Shown: positions 41,192-49,066 of the stretch, in pieces
Layout of the letters: each line of letters opens with the position of its first letter
Position numbering within the stretch: the first letter of the stretch is position 1
From: JANQPA01 sp964548175
GTDB lineage: Bacteria; Bacteroidota; Bacteroidia; Chitinophagales; Saprospiraceae
DNA: 64,000 nt
Reading direction: 5' to 3'
Assembly: GCA_964548175.1 (NCBI GenBank)
Contig: CAZJQS010000021.1
Span: 1-64,000, forward strand
Translations under genes and position numbers: made by a program
The notes under the pieces: generated by a model
What the model saw: only the letters and a program-made list of their open reading frames with translations
Database searches by the model: none
What the model was told of the DNA's origin: nothing

Positions 41192-41725
41192 TTATGCTTT
41201 TGACCACAGCAGCAAGGGCTCCGGATCGAACATGGTTTTGTCGAGTTTATCGAATTCCTCCTTGCTGTAGATCAGGTATCTTATTTTTCGGTTGATCATA
41301 TCCTCTGCTTTGCTGATCAGATTGAGCAAATATTCCCGGTCGACGTTCCCAATGAAGATCAGGTCGATGATGGAACTGTCGATGCCCCGGGAAAAATCCC
41401 CAATGACCAGCACTTTTTCAATATCCCCAAGCCGATGGATCACATTGTCGATGATGCGATCCAGGCCGACGTGTTTCAGGATGATGTTGTGTAATTCGTT
41501 GAAGAGGGGATGATTGGTATTCGCCTGGAAGATTTTTTTATTGCCGCTCAGCTGCGAAGTAAGCATGCCTGCTTTTTCTAACCTGTTCAATTCAACCCGA
41601 ATGGCATTGGAAGAATCACCAAATTCGCTTTCCAGACTGCGTAGATAAGCCGTAGTGCTGCTGTTGAGAAAAAATTTCAGCAGCAGCTTAATTCTAGTTT
41701 TTGAGGATATGATTGCTTCTATCAT
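41192..41725 (-). CDS. Winged-helix regulator with degenerate nucleotidyltransferase-like domain
   Basis: From ATG 41725 the protein is about 177 residues; a TTG at 41746 would add seven. The N-terminal half is a winged helix: SSKTRIKLLLKFFLNSSTTAYLRSL, with recognition-helix region GDSSNAIRVELNRLEKAGML, then the wing SGNKKIFQANTNHPL. The C-terminal half looks like a MNT-type nucleotidyltransferase fold, GDFSRGIDSSIIDLIFIGN, but the usual GS(x)ARG and DxD are changed (GD, and IIDL), so catalysis is unlikely. It is the first gene of the polysaccharide locus. A perfect palindrome abuts its start codon, which suggests self-regulation. Confidence 0.8.
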   Translation of the reverse strand: MIEAIISSKTRIKLLLKFFLNSSTTAYLRSLESEFGDSSNAIRVELNRLEKAGMLTSQLSGNKKIFQANTNHPLFNELHNIILKHVGLDRIIDNVIHRLGDIEKVLVIGDFSRGIDSSIIDLIFIGNVDREYLLNLISKAEDMINRKIRYLIYSKEEFDKLDKTMFDPEPLLLWSKA

Positions 41726-41746
41726 TTGAGTAAGAAAATTACTCAA
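41726..41746 (-). promoter_or_regulatory. Palindromic candidate operator at the regulator start
   Basis: TTGAGTAA-GAAAA-TTACTCAA (plus strand) is an 8-bp perfect inverted repeat with a 5-base spacer, ending at the base before the ATG of the winged-helix gene. Its position would block translation initiation or transcription start of the whole polysaccharide locus if bound. The binding protein is inferred to be the adjacent regulator. Confidence 0.55.
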
Positions 41747-41922
41747 TGTTTTATTTTTGGTTTAACCTATTTCATTCCTGCAGTAAATGCTTACTGCTGT
41801 CAGACTCAGGCTTTTAGCTCTTTTTGCCTCTAAATCGGCTGTTTCAAGCCTCTCAAAGGTAAAATTCATCTATTTAAATGCAAAACTTTTCACCAAGATT
41901 GACAAAAAAAATTACCTTTTCC

Positions 41923-42534
41923 CATCGGGCGCAAGCCCGATCCCCCCCCAAGCCGCTCCGCGGCGGCACACAATTCCATCGAGCGCAAGCCCGATGCATC
42001 CCCGAAAACCACACGAACACATCCCCCCAAGCCGCTCCGCGGCGGCACACAATTCCATCGAGCGCAAGCCCGATGCANNNNNNNNNNNNNNNNNNNNNNN
42101 NNNNNNNNNNNNNNNNNNNNNNNNNNNNNNNNNNNNNNNNNNNNNNNNNNNNNNNNNNNNNNNNNNNNNNNNNNNNNATTCCATCGAACGCAAGCACGAT
42201 GCTCCCCAAAAATCAAAAAACTACACCCCCCCAAGCCGCTCCGCGGCGGCATACAATTCCATCGGGCGCAAGCTCGATGCTTCCACACCAAAATTCCATC
42301 GTGCGCAAGCACGATGCTCCCACGCCAAAATTCCATCGTGCGCAAGCACGATACTCCCGCACCACACAATTCCATCGAACGCAAGCACGATGCTCCCCAA
42401 AAATCAAAAAACTACACCCCCCCCAGCCGCTCCGCGGCGGCATACAATTCCATCGGGCGCAAGCTCGATGCTTCCATGCTACAATTCCATCGTGCGCAAG
42501 CACGATGCTTCCATGCCCGAGCGCAAGCACGATG
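41923..42534. repeat. Array of at least eleven CATCG-GCAA hairpin repeats
   Basis: The unit is an 8-bp stem closed by GCAA: for example CATCGTGC-GCAA-GCACGATG. Copies start at 41923, 41977, 42056, 42182, 42260, 42297, 42334, 42373, 42451, 42488 and (shortened) 42518. Arm variants (CATCGGGC, CATCGAGC, CATCGAAC) mostly keep pairing or a G-T pair. Four copies of a second hairpin, GCCGC-TCC-GCGGC, lie between them (41952, 42031, 42235, 42426). A higher-order unit of 191 bases is repeated (42182 onward and 42373 onward). The array is cut by an assembly gap. Long open frames across it are artefacts of the repeats. Confidence 0.9.
42078..42177. other. Assembly gap (100 N)
   Basis: One hundred unknown bases inside the hairpin array. 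The true length and copy number here are unknown; the repeat probably stopped the assembly. Confidence 0.99.
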
Positions 42535-42591
42535 CTGTTCATTTCGACTGACAATAGTCTCGGGCGTCCCGCTGATGAAGTCTATGCTACG

Positions 42592-43713
42592 CTACCGCTT
42601 AAAAAACCGCTTACTCACCCTACCCTTTGCCGTTTCCACCACCAACACATAGCCCCCCTTATTCAACCGACTAACATCCAGCCGATGGATACCGGCCGGC
42701 TCGGAGAGCCGCCGCTCCCATACCCGCAATCCACTAAGATTAGTAATGTACAAGCGGACAGAAGAAGAGACCAGCCCGCTCAAATCCACCAGCAAAGAAA
42801 CTTCCGCCAGGGTAGGGAATACCCTTACCTGTTCTAAAGGACGATAATCAACGGCAATAACATCGGAATATTCAAAAGTCCCATCCCGGTCGACTTGCTT
42901 CAGGCGGTAATAATTGGTTCCCGCGGCAGGAAAAGCATCCAGCACCTCATAAACGGTGCTGGACAGGCTGTTGCCCTGAGCTTTACGCTGCGTAATGGCT
43001 TCAAAACCACTAAGATCAGTGCGACGCTCCACCACAAAATGATCGCTGTTTTGCTCGGAAGCCGTGACCCACGACAGCCAGATGCCCTCCTCGCCTGCCG
43101 TTCCTGTCCACTCCGTCAGCTCCACCGGTAAAAGGGCGGAACCCAAAATGGTTACATTGTCAATGCGCATACTGGCTGCCAGGGCCGCCGGGTCCTGTCC
43201 ATAGGGATATATTCTAAAAGAGATCGTGCCTCCGCCGGAGGTTTTAGCGTTAAGGTTATAAGAAAAGGTGCTGCAGGAGCCCGTCGGATTGCTGCCCTGC
43301 CCCAGGTATTGATTACTCGACCTAAAGCCGTCGGTGCTGTAATAGACCTGGAAGGCCCTCGCTCCGCTGGAAGAAGAAATGTTAGATCGGAAGAAAAAAC
43401 CCGATACCGACAGGTCGTATCCTGCATTGGCGGTGGCCTCAAATTCCAGAAAATGGCTACTGCTAAGATTACCCGTCGGCCAGAAATTGGTTGACCAGGT
43501 TTCGACGCCCGAACAGGCATCCGGGCTGCCGTTGTTGTTACCGCCGCTGATACTCGCAACAGCCCTTCGCAATTTCCACGACTTAGAAGACGCCTCGATC
43601 GGCGTGGAAGGCACCGCACTTGTTATGTTCTCAAACGTCCATTGGGCTAAACTCTGAGCCCTTAACCCAGTCCACATAAAGACCAGGAAAAAGAGAAGCC
43701 ATATCTTTTTCAT
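42592..43713 (-). CDS. Secreted protein with type IX secretion sorting domain
   Basis: A 373-residue exported protein. The signal peptide is MKKIWLLFFLVFMWTGLRA. Residues 20-195 form a beta-rich domain that begins QSLAQWTFENIT and contains YDLSVSGFFFRSNISSSSG and MRIDNVTILGSA, a jelly-roll-like layout seen in PEP-CTERM and T9SS cargo. Next comes a fibronectin-like part with LPVELTEWTGTAGEEGIWLSW, then VERRTDL and NYYRLKQVDRDGTFEYSDV, a very common T9SS cargo module. The C-terminal 75 residues are a type A sorting domain (VRVFPTLAEVSLLVDL, ending GGYVLVVETAKGRVSKRFFKR). Its cargo function is unknown. Confidence 0.9.
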   Translation of the reverse strand: MKKIWLLFFLVFMWTGLRAQSLAQWTFENITSAVPSTPIEASSKSWKLRRAVASISGGNNNGSPDACSGVETWSTNFWPTGNLSSSHFLEFEATANAGYDLSVSGFFFRSNISSSSGARAFQVYYSTDGFRSSNQYLGQGSNPTGSCSTFSYNLNAKTSGGGTISFRIYPYGQDPAALAASMRIDNVTILGSALLPVELTEWTGTAGEEGIWLSWVTASEQNSDHFVVERRTDLSGFEAITQRKAQGNSLSSTVYEVLDAFPAAGTNYYRLKQVDRDGTFEYSDVIAVDYRPLEQVRVFPTLAEVSLLVDLSGLVSSSVRLYITNLSGLRVWERRLSEPAGIHRLDVSRLNKGGYVLVVETAKGRVSKRFFKR

Positions 43714-43830
43714 GTTGGTTTCGGAGTTTCCGGTTGAGTAGCTGGATGGATATTTGCTTCCTTAAATGTAAATGCTTTGTTGGGGAAAATCAAATTTAGG
43801 AGGTGGAAAAAACGGGAAAGACGGTACCTT

Positions 43831-43864
43831 ATTATGGATTTGGAGCAGGCTCCAAATCCATAAT
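43831..43864. terminator. Perfect 16-bp palindrome after metH
   Basis: ATTATGGATTTGGAGC, a 2-base loop AG, then the exact reverse complement. It lies 10 bases beyond the metH stop. No T-run follows on either strand, so it may be a terminator stem without a classical tail or a repeat element. Confidence 0.5.
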
Positions 43865-43874
43865 ATTCAGCTAT

Positions 43875-46800
43875 TTATACGACTCTTTTCGGTTCATAAT
43901 TCAGCACGGGCATCAGCCATTTCTCAGCTTCTTCCTCGGTCATCCCTTTTCGTAGGGCGTAGTCTTTGACCTGATCTTCGCCGATCTGGCCGAGACCGAA
44001 ATACTTGGCTTCGGGATGGGCGAAATACCATCCGCTGACGCTGGCCGCCGGATACATGGCAAAGCTTTCGGTTAAGGAAATGCCGGTGAGTACTTCCACC
44101 TGCAAAAGCTCCCACAGGGCGCCTTTTTCGGTATGTTCCGGGCAGGCCGGATAACCCGGCGCCGGGCGAATGCCCCGGTATTTTTCGGCGATCAATTCAT
44201 CATTACTCAGGCTTTCATTGGAATGGTAACCCCAGAACTCCTTGCGCACCCGCTCGTGCATGCGCTCTGCCAGCGCTTCCGCTAAACGGTCGGCCAGGGC
44301 TTTGAGTAAGATGGCGTGATAGTCATCGTGCTCCTCTTCGAACCGGCGAACCCACTTTTCAATCCCAATTCCAGCTGTCACAGCAAAAGCACCGATATAG
44401 TCTTTCTGTCCGGTGTTTTTAGGCGCCACAAAGTCACTCAGACAGTAATTGGGCTGACCGGGCGCTTTCTGGCGTTGCTGCCTCAGGTGATGAAGCACCA
44501 TCTGCACATCCTTACGGCTATCGTCCGTATACACCTCAATGTCGTCATCGTTGACGCTGCCGGCAGGAAAAATACCGATGACTGCTTTGGCCTGCAACCA
44601 ACCTTCATCTATGATCCTGCGGAGCATGCTCCTGGCGTCATTGTACAGTTTTTGAGCTTCTGCGCCAACTACCTGGTCTTCCAGAATAGCCGGGAATTTA
44701 CCGGCTAGTTGCCAACTGGTGAAAAAGGGCGTCCAGTCGATGTATTCAGTTAGTTCTTCCAGGTCGTAATCTTCAAACACCTTTATACCGGTCATATTGG
44801 GCTTCACCGGAAGATATGCCTGAGGCCGGAAGCGATTGTTGCGGGCGCTTTCCAGGCTGAGGTATTTTTTGCGCGATTGCCGGCCGGCCCGAGCTTCGCG
44901 CACGCGCGCCAGATCGGAACGTACATCCAGAATATAATTACTGCGGGCATCTTCATTTTCTGACAACAAAGCGCTGGCCACGCCCACCGCTTTGGATGCG
45001 TCCAGTACGTGAACTACCGGACCGGAGTACTGAGGCTCGATCTTGACGGCAGTGTGGGTTTTGGAGGTGGTGGCGCCGCCGATGAGCAGGGGAATGGTAA
45101 AACCTTCCCGCTCCATCTCCCGAGCTACTGTGACCATTTCGTCCAGGGAGGGGGTGATCAATCCGCTGAGGCCGATAATGTTTGCCTGATGATTGCGGGC
45201 TTCCTGAAGTATTCTCGCGGTAGGGACCATCACCCCAAGGTCGATGATCTCGTAATTATTACAGCCCAATACAACGCCCACGATGTTTTTCCCGATATCA
45301 TGAACGTCGCCTTTGACGGTGGCCAGCAGTATCCTGCCCTTGGCAGAGCCGCCGCCGGCTTCCTTTTCCTTCTCTATGAAGGGCGTCAGATAAGCGACGG
45401 CCTTTTTCATAACCCGCGCACTTTTGACGACCTGCGGCAGGAACATTTTCCCGGAACTGAATAAGTCGCCGACCACGTTCATGCCGTCCATTAGCGGTCC
45501 TTCGATGACATTCAGCGGGGCGGGATATTGCCGGCGGGCTTCTTCAGTATCTTCTTCGATGTAGTCCGTGATGCCTTTTACCAGTGCATGGGAAAGGCGC
45601 TTTTCCACCGGAGCCTCCCGCCAGCTGAGGTCTTTTTTCAGTGCTTTCCCGCCTTCGCCCTTGACCGTCTCGGCAAACTCGGTGAGGCGGTCCGTGGCGT
45701 CAGGGCGGCGATTGAACAGCACGTCCTCTACGCGCTCCAGCAGATCTTTGGGTATCTCTTCGTATACTTCGATCATGCCCGCATTGACTATGCCCATATC
45801 CATGCCGGCTTTGATGGCGTGGTAGAGAAAGGCCGAGTGCATGGCCTCCCGGACCACATCGTTGCCGCGGAAGGAAAAAGAAATATTGCTGACGCCTCCG
45901 CTGATCTTGGCGCCCGGACAAAGGGCCTTGATCCGGCTGGTGGCTTCGATGAAATTGACTGCGTATTCGTTGTGTTCCTCAATGCCGGTGGCAACGGCAA
46001 AGATGTTGGGGTCAAAAATGATGTCCTGGGGTTTGAAATGCAGCTCGCCGGTCAATATATCATATGCCCGTTTACAGATCAAGACCTTGCGCTCGATGGT
46101 GTCGGCCTGGCCTTCTTCATCAAAAGCCATAACCACGACCGCGGCGCCGTAGCGACGCACCGTTTGAGCCTGCTTTCTGAAAGCGTCTTCCCCTTCCTTG
46201 AGTGAGATGGAGTTAACCACGCATTTCCCCTGGACGCATTTTAAGCCGGCCTCGATCACTTCGAATTTGGAAGAATCAATCATAATGGGCAGTTTGGCGA
46301 TCTCCGGTTCGGACATCATCATGTTGAGGAACTCGACCATCACCTGCTCGGAATCCAGTAGCCCCTCGTCCATGTTGACGTCGATGATCTGTGCACCGCC
46401 TTCTACTTGTTGTTGCGCAACGGAGAGGGCTTCGGTGTAATTGCCGGATTTGATGAGTCGGGCAAATTTCCGCGAGCCGGTCACGTTGGTGCGTTCGCCG
46501 ACATTGACGAAGTTGGTTTCCGGGCGGATCACGAGCGGCTCCAGGCCGCTGAGCATGGTGTATTCCGGTAGTGTCGGTATTGCCCTTGGGGGGATGTTCT
46601 TGACGCCGTTAGCCATGGCGCGGATGTGGTCGGGGGTGGTGCCGCAGCAGCCGCCGATGAGGTTGACCAGGCCGCTTTGGGCAAATTCGCGGATGTAGTT
46701 TTCCATTTCTTCGGCGGATTGGTCGTATTCGCCGAATTCGTTGGGCAGGCCGGCGTTGGGATAGGCGCTGACGTAGCAATCAGCTACCTTCGATAAGGCT

Positions 46801-47567
46801 TCCAGATGGGGGCGCATTTCTTTGGCGCCCAGGGCACAGTTGAAGCCGACGCTAAGCAAGGGCAAATGAGAGATGGAGATCCAGAAGGCCTCAGCCGTCT
46901 GCCCGGAAAGGGTGCGTCCGCTGGCGTCGGTGATCGTGCCCGAGATCATGATGGGCAGCTTCCTGCCTTTTTCTTCAAATAATTCATCAATGGCAAATAA
47001 AGCGGCTTTGGCATTCAGCGTGTCAAAGATGGTTTCGACCAGCAGTAGGTCTATGCCGCCTTCCATCAGTCCTTTGGCCTGCGTATAATAGGCCTGGCGG
47101 AGATCGTCAAAGGTGACGTTCCGCTGACCCGGGTTGTTGATGTTTGGAGAAATGGAAGCCGAACGGGTCGTCGGCCCCAGGGCGCCGGCTACAAACCGGG
47201 GCTGGTCGGGATCTTTTTGGTTGTACTCATCAGCTGCTTTTCTGGCGATCTGCGCAGAGGCCAGGTTCATTTCATACGAATACTCCTGCATGTCGTAATC
47301 CGCCTGTGAGATGGCATTGGCGCTGAAGGTGTTGGTCTCTATGATATCGGCGCCGGCCTCCAGGTAAGCCTTGTGAATGGCCTCAATGATCTGTGGCTGC
47401 GTAAGGGACAAAATATCATTATTCCCCTGGATGTCCCGGTGAAAATCTGCGAAGCGCTCCCCGCGATACCCTTTTTCATCAAGCCGGTATTGCTGGATCA
47501 TGGTGCCCATGGCGCCGTCTATGACGAGTATTCTTTCTTGTAGTATGGTTCTTATGTCCTTGTTCAT
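43875..47567 (-). CDS. metH: Cobalamin-dependent methionine synthase
   Basis: MetH transfers the methyl group of 5-methyltetrahydrofolate through cobalamin to homocysteine. The protein is about 1230 residues with all four modules. The homocysteine domain starts RILVIDGAMGTMIQQY, with zinc cysteines in GFNCALG and GGCCGTTPDHI. The pterin domain has NVGERTNVTGSRKFARLI. The cobalamin domain has GDVHDIGKNIVGVVLGCN, whose His is the lower ligand. The C-terminal SAM-reactivation domain has RPAPGYPACPEHTEK and SGWYFAHPEAKYFGLG. I use ATG 47567 (MNKDIRTIL); an ATG 42 bases upstream adds 14 unlikely residues. All domains look intact. Confidence 0.97.
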   Translation of the reverse strand: MNKDIRTILQERILVIDGAMGTMIQQYRLDEKGYRGERFADFHRDIQGNNDILSLTQPQIIEAIHKAYLEAGADIIETNTFSANAISQADYDMQEYSYEMNLASAQIARKAADEYNQKDPDQPRFVAGALGPTTRSASISPNINNPGQRNVTFDDLRQAYYTQAKGLMEGGIDLLLVETIFDTLNAKAALFAIDELFEEKGRKLPIMISGTITDASGRTLSGQTAEAFWISISHLPLLSVGFNCALGAKEMRPHLEALSKVADCYVSAYPNAGLPNEFGEYDQSAEEMENYIREFAQSGLVNLIGGCCGTTPDHIRAMANGVKNIPPRAIPTLPEYTMLSGLEPLVIRPETNFVNVGERTNVTGSRKFARLIKSGNYTEALSVAQQQVEGGAQIIDVNMDEGLLDSEQVMVEFLNMMMSEPEIAKLPIMIDSSKFEVIEAGLKCVQGKCVVNSISLKEGEDAFRKQAQTVRRYGAAVVVMAFDEEGQADTIERKVLICKRAYDILTGELHFKPQDIIFDPNIFAVATGIEEHNEYAVNFIEATSRIKALCPGAKISGGVSNISFSFRGNDVVREAMHSAFLYHAIKAGMDMGIVNAGMIEVYEEIPKDLLERVEDVLFNRRPDATDRLTEFAETVKGEGGKALKKDLSWREAPVEKRLSHALVKGITDYIEEDTEEARRQYPAPLNVIEGPLMDGMNVVGDLFSSGKMFLPQVVKSARVMKKAVAYLTPFIEKEKEAGGGSAKGRILLATVKGDVHDIGKNIVGVVLGCNNYEIIDLGVMVPTARILQEARNHQANIIGLSGLITPSLDEMVTVAREMEREGFTIPLLIGGATTSKTHTAVKIEPQYSGPVVHVLDASKAVGVASALLSENEDARSNYILDVRSDLARVREARAGRQSRKKYLSLESARNNRFRPQAYLPVKPNMTGIKVFEDYDLEELTEYIDWTPFFTSWQLAGKFPAILEDQVVGAEAQKLYNDARSMLRRIIDEGWLQAKAVIGIFPAGSVNDDDIEVYTDDSRKDVQMVLHHLRQQRQKAPGQPNYCLSDFVAPKNTGQKDYIGAFAVTAGIGIEKWVRRFEEEHDDYHAILLKALADRLAEALAERMHERVRKEFWGYHSNESLSNDELIAEKYRGIRPAPGYPACPEHTEKGALWELLQVEVLTGISLTESFAMYPAASVSGWYFAHPEAKYFGLGQIGEDQVKDYALRKGMTEEEAEKWLMPVLNYEPKRVV

Positions 47568-47589
47568 TATCCAAAGGTTGTTTGAAAAA

Positions 47590-47698
47590 CTTTGCTCCCG
47601 CTGCCGCAAGGCCTAAGGCGCATGTTTGAGGCTTTTAAAAAAGTCCTTCGACCTTTTACATGCCTCCTCCGGTCGCTTCCTTAAGTCGGCTCACAAAG
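47590..47698 (-). promoter_or_regulatory. Structured leader upstream of metH
   Basis: On the metH-sense strand this stretch can fold: outer CTTTG/CAAAG (47694-47698 with 47590-47594), then GCATGT/ACATGC (47658-47663 with 47630-47635). Inside these lies a hairpin AAAAGGTC-GAAG-GACTTTTT with one G-U pair. I see neither the cobalamin riboswitch boxes nor the S-box core. It may be a methionine or cobalamin responsive leader of another type, or only a repeat; no firm assignment. Confidence 0.3.
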
Positions 47699-47990
47699 GT
47701 ATTAACTTCTAACCAATTAGGGGGTAAAAAGTGAAAACGGCCCCGAGCTTTTACTTTTCTGTTAAAATCAGGATAATGCCGTAAAAAATCAGGATTTAAA
47801 GAATTCCTTATTTCTTTTTATAAAAATTTTATTTTTCCAACAAATATTCTGAATAAGGAGGATTTGTCGGTAAAAATTTGGATGAGGAGTGAATTTAGGT
47901 ATTTCAGGTAAAAAAAGATATATGAACCTATTATCAAGCGTCGTTTTTTAAAAAATAATTGTTTTTTGATATTGGCCCAAAATTTTTTTT

Positions 47991-48251
47991 ATGGAAAAAG
48001 AATCAAGACTCAGGAGTTTGTTAAAAGCCATTTCCTGGCGGGTCATTGCTACTTTGACGACCTTCACGCTGGCGTACACCATTTTCTCGGGCTCCGGCTG
48101 TGAGGGGGCTTTGGAAAAATCCAGCCTGGTGGCCGGTTTGGAGCTGGTGATCAAATTGTTCATCTATTATTTCCACGAAAGGATGTGGCAGGCTATTCCG
48201 CGGGGGACGATACGCAGAGCGTTCCCTAATTGGCAAAAAGGGGATAGCTGA
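47991..48251 (+). CDS. DUF2061 membrane protein
   Basis: This 86-residue protein of the DUF2061 family contains the family core RSLLKAISWRVIATLTTF near the N-terminus. A first hydrophobic segment is TLTTFTLAYTIFSG, a second is SLVAGLELVIKLFIYYFHE, and the terminal HERMWQAIPRG is conserved. It is predicted to sit in the inner membrane with two short helices. Function unknown. It is followed by the adenylylsulfate kinase gene, and DUF2061 genes beside cys genes are common in my general knowledge, so a part in sulfate assimilation is likely. It appears to be the first gene of a plus-strand operon. Confidence 0.9.
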   Translation: MEKESRLRSLLKAISWRVIATLTTFTLAYTIFSGSGCEGALEKSSLVAGLELVIKLFIYYFHERMWQAIPRGTIRRAFPNWQKGDS

Positions 48252-48323
48252 TTGTTTTTTCAGCCATTTAATTTAGCCTGTGCAAAAAAAATCCCTTTTT
48301 TTGTGCAAAAAATAAATAACGCT

Positions 48324-48929
48324 TTGGCAGACAACATACATCCCATTTTTGACCGATTACTATCTAGATCAGAACGCGAAGCTCGCCTGAAGCAACGCAG
48401 CAAAGTGCTTTGGTTTACCGGCCTTTCGGGCTCCGGCAAGAGCACCATTGCGCAGCAGCTGGAGCGTCGGCTTTTTGAAGACGGCTACTTTCCCCAAGTG
48501 CTTGACGGCGATAATATTCGCACCGGCATCAGCAATAATCTGGGCTTTAGCGAAGTTGATAGACGGGAAAATATCCGGCGCATCGCTGAGGTTTCCCGCT
48601 TGTACGTGCAATCCGGCATCATCAGCATCAATTCTTTCATCAGCCCCACCATTGCCATCCGGCAAATGGCCAGATCGATCATCGGCGTGGATGACTTTAT
48701 CGAGATCTACGTCAATGCTCCGCTGGATGTTTGTGAGCAAAGGGATGTCAAGGGCTTGTACCTGAAGGCCAGAAGCGGGGTCATCAAGGGATTTACGGGC
48801 ATTGACGCTCCTTATGAGGCGCCCTTGTCGCCGGATGTGGAGATCAGGACAAATGAGCTGAGCATAGCGGAGTCGGTTCAAAAGGTCTATGAATATGTTT
48901 TGCCGTTAATTGAGTATTCTAATGAATGA
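48324..48929 (+). CDS. cysC: Adenylylsulfate kinase
   Basis: CysC phosphorylates APS to PAPS, the sulfate donor. The P-loop is GLSGSGKST, followed by LERRLFEDGYFPQVLDGDNIR and NLGFSEVDRRENIRRIAEV. The lid region is DVCEQRDVKGLYLKARSG with FTGIDAPYEAP. No ATG is suitably placed: the frame is open from a TTG at 48252, and I choose the TTG at 48324 because the protein then begins ADNIHPIFDRLLSRSE, close to typical CysC N-termini, giving about 201 residues. The TTG start suggests low translation or coupling to the DUF2061 gene. Confidence 0.93.
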   Translation: MADNIHPIFDRLLSRSEREARLKQRSKVLWFTGLSGSGKSTIAQQLERRLFEDGYFPQVLDGDNIRTGISNNLGFSEVDRRENIRRIAEVSRLYVQSGIISINSFISPTIAIRQMARSIIGVDDFIEIYVNAPLDVCEQRDVKGLYLKARSGVIKGFTGIDAPYEAPLSPDVEIRTNELSIAESVQKVYEYVLPLIEYSNE

Positions 48930-49066
48930 TTATTAATTAGATATGCGTCATTAGCGAAATCTGCGTGCCAAAAAAAAACTACTGAATAATGCCAACAAGC
49001 ATAAGGATTGGCTAAAAAATATAGAATGGCTCCTTTTTCTCTAGATATTAAAAACATCGACTTCAT

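Noticed and set aside
39975..41270. A 431-codon open frame on the plus strand
   Set aside because: It is the shadow of the oxidase gene on the other strand, has no family motifs and is caused by G+C-rich codon usage. The same holds for the plus-strand frames at 37627-38781, 39074-39877 and 61509-62720.
41923..42534. CRISPR array
   Set aside because: Units are palindromic with varying arms, spacers are partly identical and of three fixed sizes, and no cas genes are nearby.
41787..42837. Long proline/serine-rich frames across the hairpin array
   Set aside because: They run through 100 Ns and repeat the same words because the DNA is repetitive; no start signal or known domain.
47568..47990. 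Cobalamin or SAM riboswitch upstream of metH
   Set aside because: The conserved boxes of the cobalamin element and the S-box core could not be found; only an unassigned fold is recorded.
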